Translations under genes and position numbers: made by a program
In this document: piece by piece, positions 1 through 7,090 of the stretch
Position numbering within the stretch: the first letter of the stretch is position 1
Layout of the letters: each line of letters opens with the position of its first letter
Assembly (NCBI GenBank): GCA_947258945.1
Contig: CAMYKJ010000064.1
Coordinates: 1-7,640 of the forward strand
Direction of reading: 5' to 3'
DNA: 7,640 nucleotides
From: an uncultured Ectothiorhodospiraceae bacterium
GTDB lineage: Bacteria; Pseudomonadota; Gammaproteobacteria; UBA9214
The notes under the pieces: model-generated
Database searches by the model: none
What the model saw: only the letters and a program-made list of their open reading frames with translations
Told to the model about the DNA's origin: nothing

Positions 1-41
1 GCTGCATGGTCCAGCAACTGGCGTAATGAAATTATGGCCAT
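1..41 (-). CDS. fba: Fructose-bisphosphate aldolase class II, Calvin-cycle subtype (5' end only)
   Basis: Only the first 13 complete codons are in the window. They read MAIISLRQLLDHA on the minus strand, and the next codon is cut by the left edge. From memory of the family, this start is typical of the CbbA-like subtype of zinc-dependent class II aldolase and differs from the E. coli FbaA N-terminus. The enzyme joins dihydroxyacetone phosphate and glyceraldehyde 3-phosphate into fructose 1,6-bisphosphate, or the reverse; the Calvin subtype also commonly makes sedoheptulose bisphosphate. The start is supported by a GAGGAG ribosome binding site at about 50-55, seven or eight bases upstream. It is the last visible gene of the tkt-gap-pgk-pyk-fba series, 106 bp after pyk. 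The identification rests on a short segment plus context. Confidence 0.82.
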   Translation of the reverse strand, partial: MAIISLRQLLDHA

Positions 42-64
42 TGTCTTCTCCTCAAAAATCGCAA

Positions 65-94
65 ATTAATCTTACAAACATTCCAGATTGTCAC
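65..94 (-). promoter_or_regulatory. Candidate promoter for fba
   Basis: On the minus strand, GTGACA (89-94, five of six matches to the sigma-70 -35 box) is followed after 18 nt by ATTAAT (65-70, four of six matches to the -10 box). The segment is clearly richer in A and T than the surrounding genes. Transcription would start near 58, giving a short leader that still contains the fba ribosome binding site. If real, fba could be transcribed apart from pyk. The call rests on box similarity and base composition only. Confidence 0.3.
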
Positions 95-113
95 AGGCTA
101 TTTCAGCCACTGC

Positions 114-140
114 TCGACTGCCGCGATCAGCCGCAGTCGA
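114..140 (-). other. Hairpin after pyk (pyk-fba gap)
   Basis: TCGACTGC (114-121) is the exact reverse complement of GCAGTCGA (133-140), giving an 8-bp stem with an 11-nt loop, seven bases beyond the pyk stop. No run of T follows it on the minus strand; the T-rich stretch lies before the stem, so it is not a classical intrinsic terminator. A smaller hairpin, GGCT/AGCC at 97-108, follows. It could protect the 3' end of the pyk message or partly separate pyk from fba. Confidence 0.45.
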
Positions 141-147
141 AATAAAA

Positions 148-1593
148 CTATCCCTCGAGAATATCGTGCTCACCCACCGTGATGATCTTCATGGCGTTGG
201 TCCCGCCGTGCACACCCATGAGATCGCCCTTGGTAATAATAATCATGTCCCCGTTGCGCACCGCACCACGACGCACCAGCTCGTCAATTGCCTCCCGGTT
301 GACCGTTGCGTGATCGGGTGTCGTAACGTCGAAGCTGACCGGATACACGCCGCGATACAGTGTCACCTTCCTGCGTGTTTCAACATGCCGCGTCATGGCA
401 AAGATCGGAATGCCCGATCTGACGCGCGACATCCACAGGGCGGTCGCCCCGGATTCGGTCAGCGCGGCAATCGCCTTGACACCCAGACTGTTGGCAGTAT
501 ACATGGCCGCCTTGGCAATCGCCTCGTCCGCCCGCTTGAAGCGGATATTGGTGCGCCGTTCTGCCGGCCTCTTGTTGCGCTGGCGTTCCGCACCGGCACA
601 GATACGGTCCATGGCCTCGATGACCTTGGCGGGATACTGGCCGGCCGCGGTCTCGGCCGACAGCATGACCGCATCGGTACCGTCGATCACGGCGTTCGCC
701 ACATCGAACACCTCGGCCCGCGTCGGGATCGGGTTCTCGATCATGGATTGCATCATCTGCGTGGCAGTAATCACAACCCGGTCCAGTGACCGTGCAGCCT
801 GGATAATGCGCTTCTGCACGGCCGGCAGTTCTGCATCACCGATCTCTACGCCAAGGTCGCCACGCGCGATCATGATGGCATCCGCGGCCTTGATAATCTC
901 TTCCAGGGCATCCAGTGCCTCGGCACGTTCTATCTTCGCAACAACGCCGCCATGCCCGCCGGCATCCCGCAGCAACCGGCGCGCCTCGTTGATATCGTCG
1001 GCCGAGCGCGGAAAGGAGATCGCCACGTAGTCGGCATCCATCTCCGCGGCCACTGCTATATCCTTGCGATCCTTGTCCGTCAGCGCCCTGGCCGACAGTC
1101 CGCCGCCGTGACGGTTGATACCCTTGTTGTTGGTCAGGTGGCCGCCGACAACGACACGGCAACGCACCTCGGGGCCCTCGACTTCCTCGACCCAGAGTTC
1201 CAGCAGACCGTCGTCGAGCAACAGGGTGTCACCGCGAGCCACATCGTCCGGCAGCCCCTTGTAGGTGACACCGACCCGCTCCCTGGTTCCCTCCATCGGA
1301 TCCATCGATGCATCGAGTATGAACTGGTCGTCTTTCTCCAGCCTGATACGGCCCTCGGCAAACCGCTCTATCCTGATCTTCGGACCCTGCAGGTCTGCAA
1401 GCACACCAACCTGGTGGCCGTGGGCACGGGCACGATTGCGCACGGTCTCGGCACGCTTGATGTGATCGTCGTGGGAACCGTGGGAAAAGTTGACCCGTAC
1501 CACGTCCATCCCGGCACGGATCATGTCATCCAGTACGTTCTCGTCATCCGTAGCCGGGCCGAGTGTTGCGACAATCTTCGTTCGTCTTGGCAT
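148..1593 (-). CDS. pyk: Pyruvate kinase, PykA type
   Basis: Transfers phosphate from phosphoenolpyruvate to ADP, giving pyruvate and ATP, in the cytoplasm. The 481-residue product matches the usual length and aligns along its whole length with E. coli PykA as I remember it. The nucleotide-binding VVRVNFSHGS lies at 31-40 and the B domain at about 72-168. Catalytic Lys220, metal ligands Glu222 and Asp246 (in IMIARGDLG) and Thr278 keep exactly the spacing of rabbit muscle Lys270, Glu272, Asp296 and Thr328. A C-terminal regulatory domain follows residue ~345. Position 72, in LQGPKIR, is Lys; the family literature links Lys here to potassium-independent enzymes and Glu to potassium-dependent ones. 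The start is the ATG 39 bp after the pgk stop; its ribosome binding site is weak (GGGT about nine bases upstream), suggesting coupling to pgk translation. No defects are visible. Confidence 0.97.
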   Translation of the reverse strand: MPRRTKIVATLGPATDDENVLDDMIRAGMDVVRVNFSHGSHDDHIKRAETVRNRARAHGHQVGVLADLQGPKIRIERFAEGRIRLEKDDQFILDASMDPMEGTRERVGVTYKGLPDDVARGDTLLLDDGLLELWVEEVEGPEVRCRVVVGGHLTNNKGINRHGGGLSARALTDKDRKDIAVAAEMDADYVAISFPRSADDINEARRLLRDAGGHGGVVAKIERAEALDALEEIIKAADAIMIARGDLGVEIGDAELPAVQKRIIQAARSLDRVVITATQMMQSMIENPIPTRAEVFDVANAVIDGTDAVMLSAETAAGQYPAKVIEAMDRICAGAERQRNKRPAERRTNIRFKRADEAIAKAAMYTANSLGVKAIAALTESGATALWMSRVRSGIPIFAMTRHVETRRKVTLYRGVYPVSFDVTTPDHATVNREAIDELVRRGAVRNGDMIIITKGDLMGVHGGTNAMKIITVGEHDILEG

Positions 1594-1608
1594 GATTATT
1601 TACCCGGC

Positions 1609-1633
1609 ACCCTGATGCTGCTCTCGGCAGGGT
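1609..1633 (-). other. Hairpin between pgk and pyk
   Basis: ACCCTG (1609-1614) and CAGGGT (1628-1633) form a 6-bp stem with a 13-nt loop on the minus-strand transcript. The stem begins at the last base of the pgk stop codon and ends shortly before the weak ribosome binding region of pyk. It lacks a following T tract. It may modulate pyk translation or message processing, but six base pairs could also arise by chance. Confidence 0.3.
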
Positions 1634-2762
1634 TAATTTGCGCGCTCCTCGAGCATCGCGACTGCCGGTAATTTCTTGCCCTCCAGGAACTCCAGGAAAG
1701 CGCCACCGCCGGTCGAAATATAGGAAATCCGGTCCGCAATTCCATACTTGTCAACCGCTGCCAGCGTATCGCCACCACCGGCAATCGAGAATGCGTCCGA
1801 CTCGGCAATTGCCAAACCAAGGGTGCGGGTGCCCTCGCCAAACTGGTCAAATTCGAACACACCCACCGGCCCGTTCCAGACGATGGTGCCGGCACTGGCC
1901 ATGATTTCCGCAAAACGCGCGGCCGTCTCCGGGCCGATGTCGAATATCATGTCGTCATCCGCGACCTCGTCGACTTTCTTGACCACGGCCTCGGCAGACT
2001 CGGAAAACTCCTTGCCAACCACCACATCGGTCGGCACCGGGATCTCGCCACCCTTGGCCTTCGCGGCCGCCATGAGTCTCTTCGCCTCTTCGACGAGATC
2101 TTGCTCGTAGAGCGATTTACCCACGTTGAAGCCACTCGCCGCGATGAAGGTATTGGCAATGCCACCACCGGGGATCAGCTGGTCTACCACCTTTGATAAT
2201 GATTCAAGCACGGTCAGCTTGGTGGAGACCTTGGAGCCGCCGACAATCGCCGCCATCGGACGCGCGGGGTTATCCAGCGCCTTGCCCAGCGCCTCCAGTT
2301 CCCCGGCCAGCAACGGGCCAGCGCAGGCGACCGGCGCGTACCTGGCCACACCATGCGTGGAGGCCTGGGCGCGGTGCGCGGTACCAAAGGCATCCATTAC
2401 GTAGATATCACACAGGGCTGCCATCTTTTTTGACAGCTCCTCGTCATTGCTTTTCTCACCGAAATTGAATCGGACGTTCTCGCACAGCACAACATCACCG
2501 TTCTTCATGTGCCCGACACCATTAATCCAGTCCTTGACCATTTCAACGTTGTGGCCAAGCAGTGCGGACATATGTTCGCCAACAGGAATCATGGAAAATT
2601 GACCATGGCACCTGCATTCATCGCATGCTCGATGGTCGGCAGGGACGCGACTATGCGCTTGTCGCTGGTAACCTTGCCATTCTTGATCGGCACATTGAGG
2701 TCCTGGCGTATCAGGACGCGTTTACCGTGAAGATCCAGATCGGTCATCTTGATTACAGACAT
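1633..2762 (-). pseudogene. pgk: Phosphoglycerate kinase, disrupted by a ~49-nt deletion and frameshift
   Basis: PGK interconverts 1,3-bisphosphoglycerate + ADP and 3-phosphoglycerate + ATP. The ATG at 2760-2762 has a good AGGAG site (2769-2773) six bases upstream and opens an E. coli-like N-terminus: [11 protein letters not shown], then IRQDLNVP, then [16 protein letters not shown]. After Val54 the frame meets TGA at 2589-2591. The other frame resumes at [11 protein letters not shown], which aligns with E. coli residues 72 onward, and continues unbroken to TAA at 1633-1635, with [36 protein letters not shown] and GGGDT present. Residues ~55-70, including the 3-phosphoglycerate-binding SHLGRP motif, are absent. 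Restoring 49 nt would give 392 residues, a normal length. The ATG at 2592 lacks a ribosome binding site. The gene is therefore non-functional as written; a real deletion and an assembly artefact cannot be told apart here. The rest is well conserved, so any loss is recent. Confidence 0.9.
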
Positions 2763-2790
2763 GAACGACTCCTAGTAAAACTTCCAGCAA

Positions 2791-2815
2791 CGCCTCGTGC
2801 AAAGCCGCCGAGGCG
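2791..2815 (-). other. Hairpin in the pgk leader
   Basis: CGCCTCG (2791-2797) is the exact reverse complement of CGAGGCG (2809-2815), giving a 7-bp GC-rich stem with an 11-nt loop. It lies 18 bases upstream of the pgk ribosome binding site on the minus-strand transcript. No T tract follows. It may stabilise the 5' end of a processed pgk message. Confidence 0.4.
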
Positions 2816-2834
2816 CAAAGAAAAACACTTAAGG

Positions 2835-2866
2835 CCCGCTAAAATTTCTCAGGCAAGCGGGTTTTT
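2835..2866. terminator. Terminator-like hairpin between gap and pgk
   Basis: CCCGCT (2835-2840) pairs with AGCGGG (2856-2861) around a 15-nt loop. On the plus strand five T (2862-2866) follow directly, as in an intrinsic terminator, but no plus-strand gene precedes it, so there it could only stop antisense transcription. On the minus strand the stem is followed by CCTTAAG and then a T-rich stretch about nine bases away, a weak arrangement that might reduce read-through from gap into pgk. Its inner arm is shared with the outermost arm of the larger palindrome at 2854-2971, so the two cannot form together. Confidence 0.4.
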
Positions 2867-2971
2867 CCGCGAAAATGGCGAAGGAGTCTGGATGAAGCGG
2901 AGCATACATTACAGTATGTGAGCATTCAGACAGACTCCTTCAACGCAGTTGTTCGCGGAACGGCCTGCTTG
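2854..2971. repeat. Long imperfect palindrome in the gap-pgk gap
   Basis: Five nested arm pairs share one centre near 2910. CAAGCGGG (2854-2861) pairs with CCTGCTTG (2964-2971), with one mismatch. TTCCGCGAA (2865-2873) pairs with TTCGCGGAA (2952-2960). GAAGGAGTCTG (2880-2890) pairs with CAGACTCCTTC (2931-2941). A 4-bp pair lies inside these, and CATAC (2903-2907) pairs with GTATG (2914-2918). The element begins immediately after the gap stop codon and forms a long interrupted stem on either strand. Its size, internal loops and placement resemble dispersed intergenic palindromic repeats (REP/BIME-like or small MITE-like) of gammaproteobacteria; that family assignment is a guess. It may act as an mRNA stabiliser protecting the gap transcript. 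Confidence 0.75.
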
Positions 2972-3985
<1,014 letters not shown>

Positions 3986-4010
3986 TTATTAATTGAATTG
4001 ATAGATAACT

Positions 4011-4032
4011 GCCGTCCCGCATGCGGGACGGC
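4011..4032. other. Perfect 22-nt palindrome between tkt and gap
   Basis: GCCGTCCCGCA (4011-4021) is followed directly by its exact reverse complement, TGCGGGACGGC (4022-4032). As RNA this gives a nine-pair, very GC-rich stem with a GCAT-like tetraloop. On the minus strand it lies eight bases after the tkt stop. The TTTTT run (4033-4037) precedes the stem rather than following it, so this is not a standard intrinsic terminator for tkt. It is followed by an A/T-rich stretch and then the gap ribosome binding site. A 3'-end stabiliser for tkt or a 5' stabiliser for gap is plausible. Confidence 0.6.
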
Positions 4033-4040
4033 AAAAAGCG

Positions 4041-6029
4041 TTACAGGACGCTGTTGACGGCCTTGACGACGTTGTCGACGGTAAAGCCGAAGTGCTCGAA
4101 CAGCACCTTGTCAGGCGCGGACTCGCCGAAGCGGTCAATACCGACCACCTTGCCCTTCAGACCGACATACTTGTACCAGCCCTGGGTGACGGCGGCCTCG
4201 ACGGCGACACGCGCCGTAACGGACGACGGCAGTACCGACTCGCGGTAGGCTTCGTCCTGGGTATCGAAGGTGGTTGTCGACGGCATGGACACGATGCGGA
4301 TCTTCTTGCCGGCCAGCTGTTCTGCCGCCCCCGTGGCCAGCGCGATTTCGGAGCCGGTGGCGATGATGATGGCATCCGGGGTGCCTTTGCAGTCCTGCAG
4401 GACATAACCGCCCTTGCTGATGTCAGCGATCTGCTTGTCGGTGCGCTGCTGGTGCGGCAAACCCTGGCGCGAGAAGATCAGACAGGTCGGACCGTCCGTT
4501 CTTTCAATGGCCTGCTGCCAGGCAACGGCGCTCTCGACGGTATCGCAGGGACGCCACACGGCCATATTCGGAATCATGCGCAACGTCGGGATCTGCTCGA
4601 CGGCCTGGTGGGTCGGGCCGTCCTCGCCAAGACCGATCGAATCATGCGTGTAAACGAATATGCTCGGCACCTTCATCAGTGCCGACATGCGCAGGGCATT
4701 GCGTGCGTACTCGGAAAACATCAGGAAGGTCGCACCGAACGGCAGCAGCCCCCCGTGCAGGGCGACACCGTTCACGATGGCGGACATGCCGAATTCGCGC
4801 ACACCGTAGTTGATATAGTTGCTGTCCGGCGTGTCGCCGCGCATCGGTTTATAACCGGACCATTCCGTCAGGTTGGAGCAGCCGAGGTCGGCGGAGCCGC
4901 CAAACAGTTCCGGCAACAGCGGTGCGTAGCCTTCAATGGAATTCAGTGAAGCCTTGCGGGTAGCCACTGACTCGCCCTTGGCGTTGACACTGGCGATGAA
5001 TTCCGCAGACTTCGCGGCCCAGTCAGCCGGCAGTTCACCGGCCATGCGGCGTTCAAATTCGGCTGCCAGTTCCGGTTGGGCGGCCTTGTAGGCGGCGAAT
5101 TTCTCGTTCCAGGCTGACTCGGCGGCCGCACCCTTGTCCTTGCCGTTCCAGGCCGAATAGATGTCGTCGGGCACGACAAAGGGTTCGTGTGCCCAGCCCA
5201 GTTCCTTGCGCGTCAGCGCTATCTCGTCATCACCCAGCGGCGCACCGTGACAGTCGTGCGAACCGGCCTTGTTCGGCGAGCCGTAACCGATCACGGTCTT
5301 GCAGCAGATCATGGACGGCTTGTCAGTGACTGCGCGCGCCGCATCGATGGCCTGCTGGATGGAGGCAGGATCGTGTCCGTCGACACCGGCGAGGACGTGC
5401 CAGCCATAGGACTCGAAACGTTTCGGCGTGTCATCAGTGAACCAGCCCTCGACGTGGCCGTCGATGGAAATGCCGTTGTCGTCCCAGAAGGCGGTCAGCT
5501 TGCCAAGGCCCAGCGTGCCGGCCAGCGAACAGGCCTCGTGGGAAATGCCTTCCATCAGGCAACCGTCGCCCAGGAACACCCAGGTGTTGTGGTCGACGAT
5601 CTCGTGGCCATCGTGGTTGAATTCGGCAGCCAGGGAACGTTCGGCAATCGCCATACCCACGGCATTGGTAATACCCTGCCCCAGCGGACCCGTGGTGGTC
5701 TCGACGCCCGGCGCATAACCGTATTCCGGGTGACCCGGCGTCTTCGAATGCAGCTGACGGAAGTTCTTCAGGTCATCGATCGACATGTCATAGCCGGTCA
5801 GATGCAGCAGCGAATAGATCAGCATCGAACCGTGGCCGTTTGACAGCACGAACCGGTCACGGTCTGACCAGTCCGGATTGGACGGGTTGTGCTTCAGGTT
5901 ATCGTTCCATAACACCTCGGCGATATCCGCCATGCCCATGGGCGCCCCGGGATGCCCCGACTTCGCCTTTTGCACGGCATCCATGCTGAGGGCGCGGATG
6001 GCGTTAGCAAGTTCTCTACGCTGAGCCAT
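4041..6029 (-). CDS. tkt: Transketolase
   Basis: Thiamine-diphosphate enzyme of the non-oxidative pentose phosphate and Calvin cycles that moves two-carbon ketol units between sugar phosphates. The 662-residue product matches E. coli TktA (663) along its length. The pyrophosphate-binding domain contains His26 ([12 protein letters not shown]), His66 (SNGHGSML), His100 (TPGHPE) and the cofactor motif GDGCLMEG at 154-161 with Asn185 (DDNG), giving metal ligands Asp155 and Asn185. The Pyr domain contains GVREFGM, with the Glu that activates thiamine at about residue 410, and [17 protein letters not shown]-terminal domain follows, ending in [11 protein letters not shown]. The frame is open back to an ATG at 6074, but I chose the ATG at 6027-6029 because it has an AGGAG site six bases upstream and matches the family N-terminus; the upstream ATG has neither. 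It is the first enzyme of the cluster, and its leader is unusually long and structured. Confidence 0.96.
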   Translation of the reverse strand: MAQRRELANAIRALSMDAVQKAKSGHPGAPMGMADIAEVLWNDNLKHNPSNPDWSDRDRFVLSNGHGSMLIYSLLHLTGYDMSIDDLKNFRQLHSKTPGHPEYGYAPGVETTTGPLGQGITNAVGMAIAERSLAAEFNHDGHEIVDHNTWVFLGDGCLMEGISHEACSLAGTLGLGKLTAFWDDNGISIDGHVEGWFTDDTPKRFESYGWHVLAGVDGHDPASIQQAIDAARAVTDKPSMICCKTVIGYGSPNKAGSHDCHGAPLGDDEIALTRKELGWAHEPFVVPDDIYSAWNGKDKGAAAESAWNEKFAAYKAAQPELAAEFERRMAGELPADWAAKSAEFIASVNAKGESVATRKASLNSIEGYAPLLPELFGGSADLGCSNLTEWSGYKPMRGDTPDSNYINYGVREFGMSAIVNGVALHGGLLPFGATFLMFSEYARNALRMSALMKVPSIFVYTHDSIGLGEDGPTHQAVEQIPTLRMIPNMAVWRPCDTVESAVAWQQAIERTDGPTCLIFSRQGLPHQQRTDKQIADISKGGYVLQDCKGTPDAIIIATGSEIALATGAAEQLAGKKIRIVSMPSTTTFDTQDEAYRESVLPSSVTARVAVEAAVTQGWYKYVGLKGKVVGIDRFGESAPDKVLFEHFGFTVDNVVKAVNSVL

Positions 6030-6112
6030 GTTGTTCTCCTGTTCTGATAATGAATTCTGTGCTGTCGTTGTCATCGCGAGTCCACCGGAAACAAGTTATT
6101 AAACGGAACGCA

Positions 6113-6126
6113 GGGTATTTCTACCC
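6113..6126 (-). other. Small GAAA-loop hairpin in the tkt leader
   Basis: GGGTA and TACCC flank TTTC on the plus strand, so the minus-strand RNA forms a 5-bp stem closed by a GAAA tetraloop, a very stable loop type. It lies about 84 bases upstream of the tkt start. Between it and the terminator at 6183 the minus strand is GC-rich with further short inverted repeats, such as GCAG/CTGC around GAGC. An A/T-rich patch (6093-6103) follows. I found no convincing -35/-10 pair for tkt here. Confidence 0.35.
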
Positions 6127-6182
6127 GTCCTGGCCGTTGCAGGCTCCTGCGGGCCCTGCCGGGCCTTCCCGGGATCAGCGAC

Positions 6183-6216
6183 AAAAAAAGCCTCCAGTGC
6201 CGGTCCGCACCGAGGC
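6183..6216 (-). terminator. Intrinsic terminator upstream of tkt
   Basis: On the minus strand, GCCTC pairs with GAGGC and, past a one-base bulge, GGTGC pairs with GCACT around a six-base loop. Seven T (6183-6189 on the plus strand as A) follow directly. This is the clearest Rho-independent terminator in the window. It lies about 190 bases after the thioredoxin-fold gene and 154 bases before tkt. It therefore ends a transcript that starts in, or reads into, the intergenic region: the thioredoxin-fold mRNA, a separate small RNA, or an attenuated tkt leader. Confidence 0.8.
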
Positions 6217-6371
6217 GATTGTTGCTGCATGTTGGTTGACCGTGGCAGGCAGTGGTATCGCTGCGCGCCGCTGGCCGCTGTCACCCTGACAAGGCGCGTT
6301 ATTCTCCCCTAGTTTGTAGCCGACGGCAATAGCGCGGGGCAGCCCCATATCCACTCAGGCACTTACGTCTT
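6183..6371 (-). ncRNA. Candidate structured small RNA or tkt leader RNA
   Basis: The 376-bp stretch 6030-6405 has no credible protein gene. On its minus strand, bases ~6371-6183 can fold into a rod of mutually nested helices. 6352-6360 pairs with 6190-6199 (4+4 bp around a small internal loop). 6319-6329 pairs with 6236-6246 (10 bp with two single bulges). CGCGCC (6293-6298 as its complement) pairs with 6264-6269, enclosing the hairpin TGTCA/TGACA (6279-6291). It ends at the strong terminator at 6183-6216; the outermost helix competes with the terminator stem. The ~189-nt length and rod shape recall 6S RNA, and CCTGAG followed by GATAT is vaguely like part of that family, but the matches are not in the expected order, so I do not assign it. 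It could equally be a riboregulatory leader of tkt. Confidence 0.4.
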
Positions 6372-6377
6372 TATCCC

Positions 6378-6386
6378 TCTATAACA
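6378..6386 (-). promoter_or_regulatory. Candidate extended -10 promoter for the small RNA/leader
   Basis: On the minus strand TG, one base, then TATAGA forms an extended -10 element. It lies about 20 bp downstream of the thioredoxin-fold gene's stop and about seven bases before a plausible transcript start near 6371. No good -35 box lies 16-18 bases upstream. It matches only four of six -10 positions. Confidence 0.25.
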
Positions 6387-6405
6387 GGAACTTATGAAGA
6401 CCGGG

Positions 6406-6975
6406 TCAGGTGGTCTCGGCCGCTTCACGCCACTTGATCGAGCAGCCGATACTCGGGATCTGCTCCTCCGGTCCGCGCCCGGTGTCCGCCACCCTGCGCA
6501 TGGCCTCGAACAGGTCCCGGCGGGCATCCGTGGCCGCCGTCTCCATGCCGCTGGCATCCAGGCGACCCCGGTACTGCAGGCCGAGGTCTGCGTTATAGCC
6601 AAAGAAATCCGGCGTACAAACAGCACCATAGGCCCTGGCAACGTCCTGGGTTTCGTCCAGCAGGTAGGGAAACGGAAAGTCGTACTCGCGCGCCACGGCC
6701 TGCATATGCTCGAAACTGTCTTCCTCATTCCGGGCGGGATCGTTGGACATGATGGCGACGCTGTTCATCCCCAGTTCGCGCAGTTCGCGTGTATCGCGCA
6801 CCAGGCGCTCGCGAACGGCCTTAACAAACGGACAATGGTTGCAGATAAACATCACCAGCAGGCCATTGGGTCCCTTGCATTCCTGCAGCGACCAGCTGCG
6901 GCCATCGACACCGGGCAGGGAAAAATCCGCAGCCGGCGCATCGAATTCACAGACGGGTGTTTCGGTGCGAACCAT
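6406..6975 (-). CDS. Thioredoxin-fold (AhpC/TSA-like, peroxiredoxin-like) family protein
   Basis: A 189-residue cytoplasmic protein of the redoxin superfamily, with no signal peptide or membrane segment. Residues ~14-38 form the typical opening (APAADFSLPGVDG). The redox-type motif CNHC occupies 45-48 after LVMFI. TPD with the cis-proline Pro122 follows Cys120, and a conserved-looking end (PSIGCSIKW) carries Cys178. The family occurs widely in proteobacteria, and its substrate is not known to me. The CxxC placement suggests a thiol-disulfide or peroxide-linked role. I chose the ATG at 6973-6975 because it has GGGAG eight bases upstream and matches the usual MVRTETP start; an in-frame upstream ATG at 7041 would add 22 residues unlike the family. 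It is divergent from metK and about 380 bp upstream of tkt, with a terminator between, so it probably is not part of the sugar-enzyme operon. Confidence 0.85.
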   Translation of the reverse strand: MVRTETPVCEFDAPAADFSLPGVDGRSWSLQECKGPNGLLVMFICNHCPFVKAVRERLVRDTRELRELGMNSVAIMSNDPARNEEDSFEHMQAVAREYDFPFPYLLDETQDVARAYGAVCTPDFFGYNADLGLQYRGRLDASGMETAATDARRDLFEAMRRVADTGRGPEEQIPSIGCSIKWREAAETT

Positions 6976-7002
6976 TGTATTACTCCCGTGTTGATTGATT
7001 TG

Positions 7003-7015
7003 GCCTACTGTAGGC
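7003..7015. promoter_or_regulatory. Operator-like palindrome 1 (thioredoxin-fold gene / metK region)
   Basis: GCCTACTGTAGGC is a perfect inverted repeat, six bases each side of a central T. It lies 28 bp upstream of the thioredoxin-fold start codon. The single-base centre rules out an RNA hairpin, so a DNA-binding protein site is likelier. It shares the core TACTGTA with the palindrome centred at 7050. Confidence 0.4.
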
Positions 7016-7028
7016 GGGTGCAGACCAG

Positions 7029-7057
7029 ATGAAAATATCACTTATGTACTGTACACT
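7029..7057 (+). promoter_or_regulatory. Candidate metK promoter
   Basis: ATGAAA (7029-7034) and TACACT (7052-7057) are separated by 17 nt and each match four of six sigma-70 consensus positions. Transcription would start near 7064, leaving a leader of about 27 nt. The palindrome at 7045-7055 overlaps the -10 box, which would suit repression. This is weak on box similarity alone, but no better pair is visible before metK. Confidence 0.28.
7045..7055. promoter_or_regulatory. Operator-like palindrome 2 (over the candidate metK promoter)
   Basis: TGTACTGTACA is a perfect inverted repeat, five bases each side of a central T. It lies 35 bp upstream of the metK start and overlaps the candidate -10 box. 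It shares the core TACTGTA with palindrome 1; the centres are 41 bp apart, close to four helical turns. Confidence 0.4.
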
Positions 7058-7090
7058 TGAAGGCTTGACCGACCACAGAAGCCCATAAAT

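Noticed and set aside
2589..2603. Programmed ribosomal frameshift in pgk
   Set aside because: No slippery sequence is needed to explain the change, and about 16 conserved residues are missing altogether, so shifting frame would not restore the protein. No PGK family frameshift is known to me.
4011..4037. Intrinsic terminator after tkt
   Set aside because: The stem is excellent, but the five T come before it on the coding strand and no T tract follows, so standard termination is not supported.
6030..6074. Longer transketolase start at 6074 (15 extra residues)
   Set aside because: The ATG at 6029 has a strong AGGAG site at good spacing and gives the family-typical N-terminus. The upstream ATG has no ribosome binding site and adds unconserved sequence.
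6183..6371. Firm assignment of the intergenic RNA as 6S RNA (ssrS)
   Set aside because: Length and rod shape fit, and short stretches (CCTGAG, GATAT, ACAGC) look similar, but they do not fall in the order and spacing of the E. coli RNA, and the usual neighbours are absent. It is kept as a generic candidate.
6976..7041. Longer thioredoxin-fold protein start at 7041
   Set aside because: The extra 22 residues do not resemble the family and would run through palindrome 1. The ATG at 6975 has a GGGAG site and the usual MVRTETP start.
6976..7090. SAM or SAH riboswitch upstream of metK
   Set aside because: The whole gap is only 115 bp, the likely leader is about 27 nt, and I see no conserved riboswitch core. 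The small-centre palindromes fit protein operators better.
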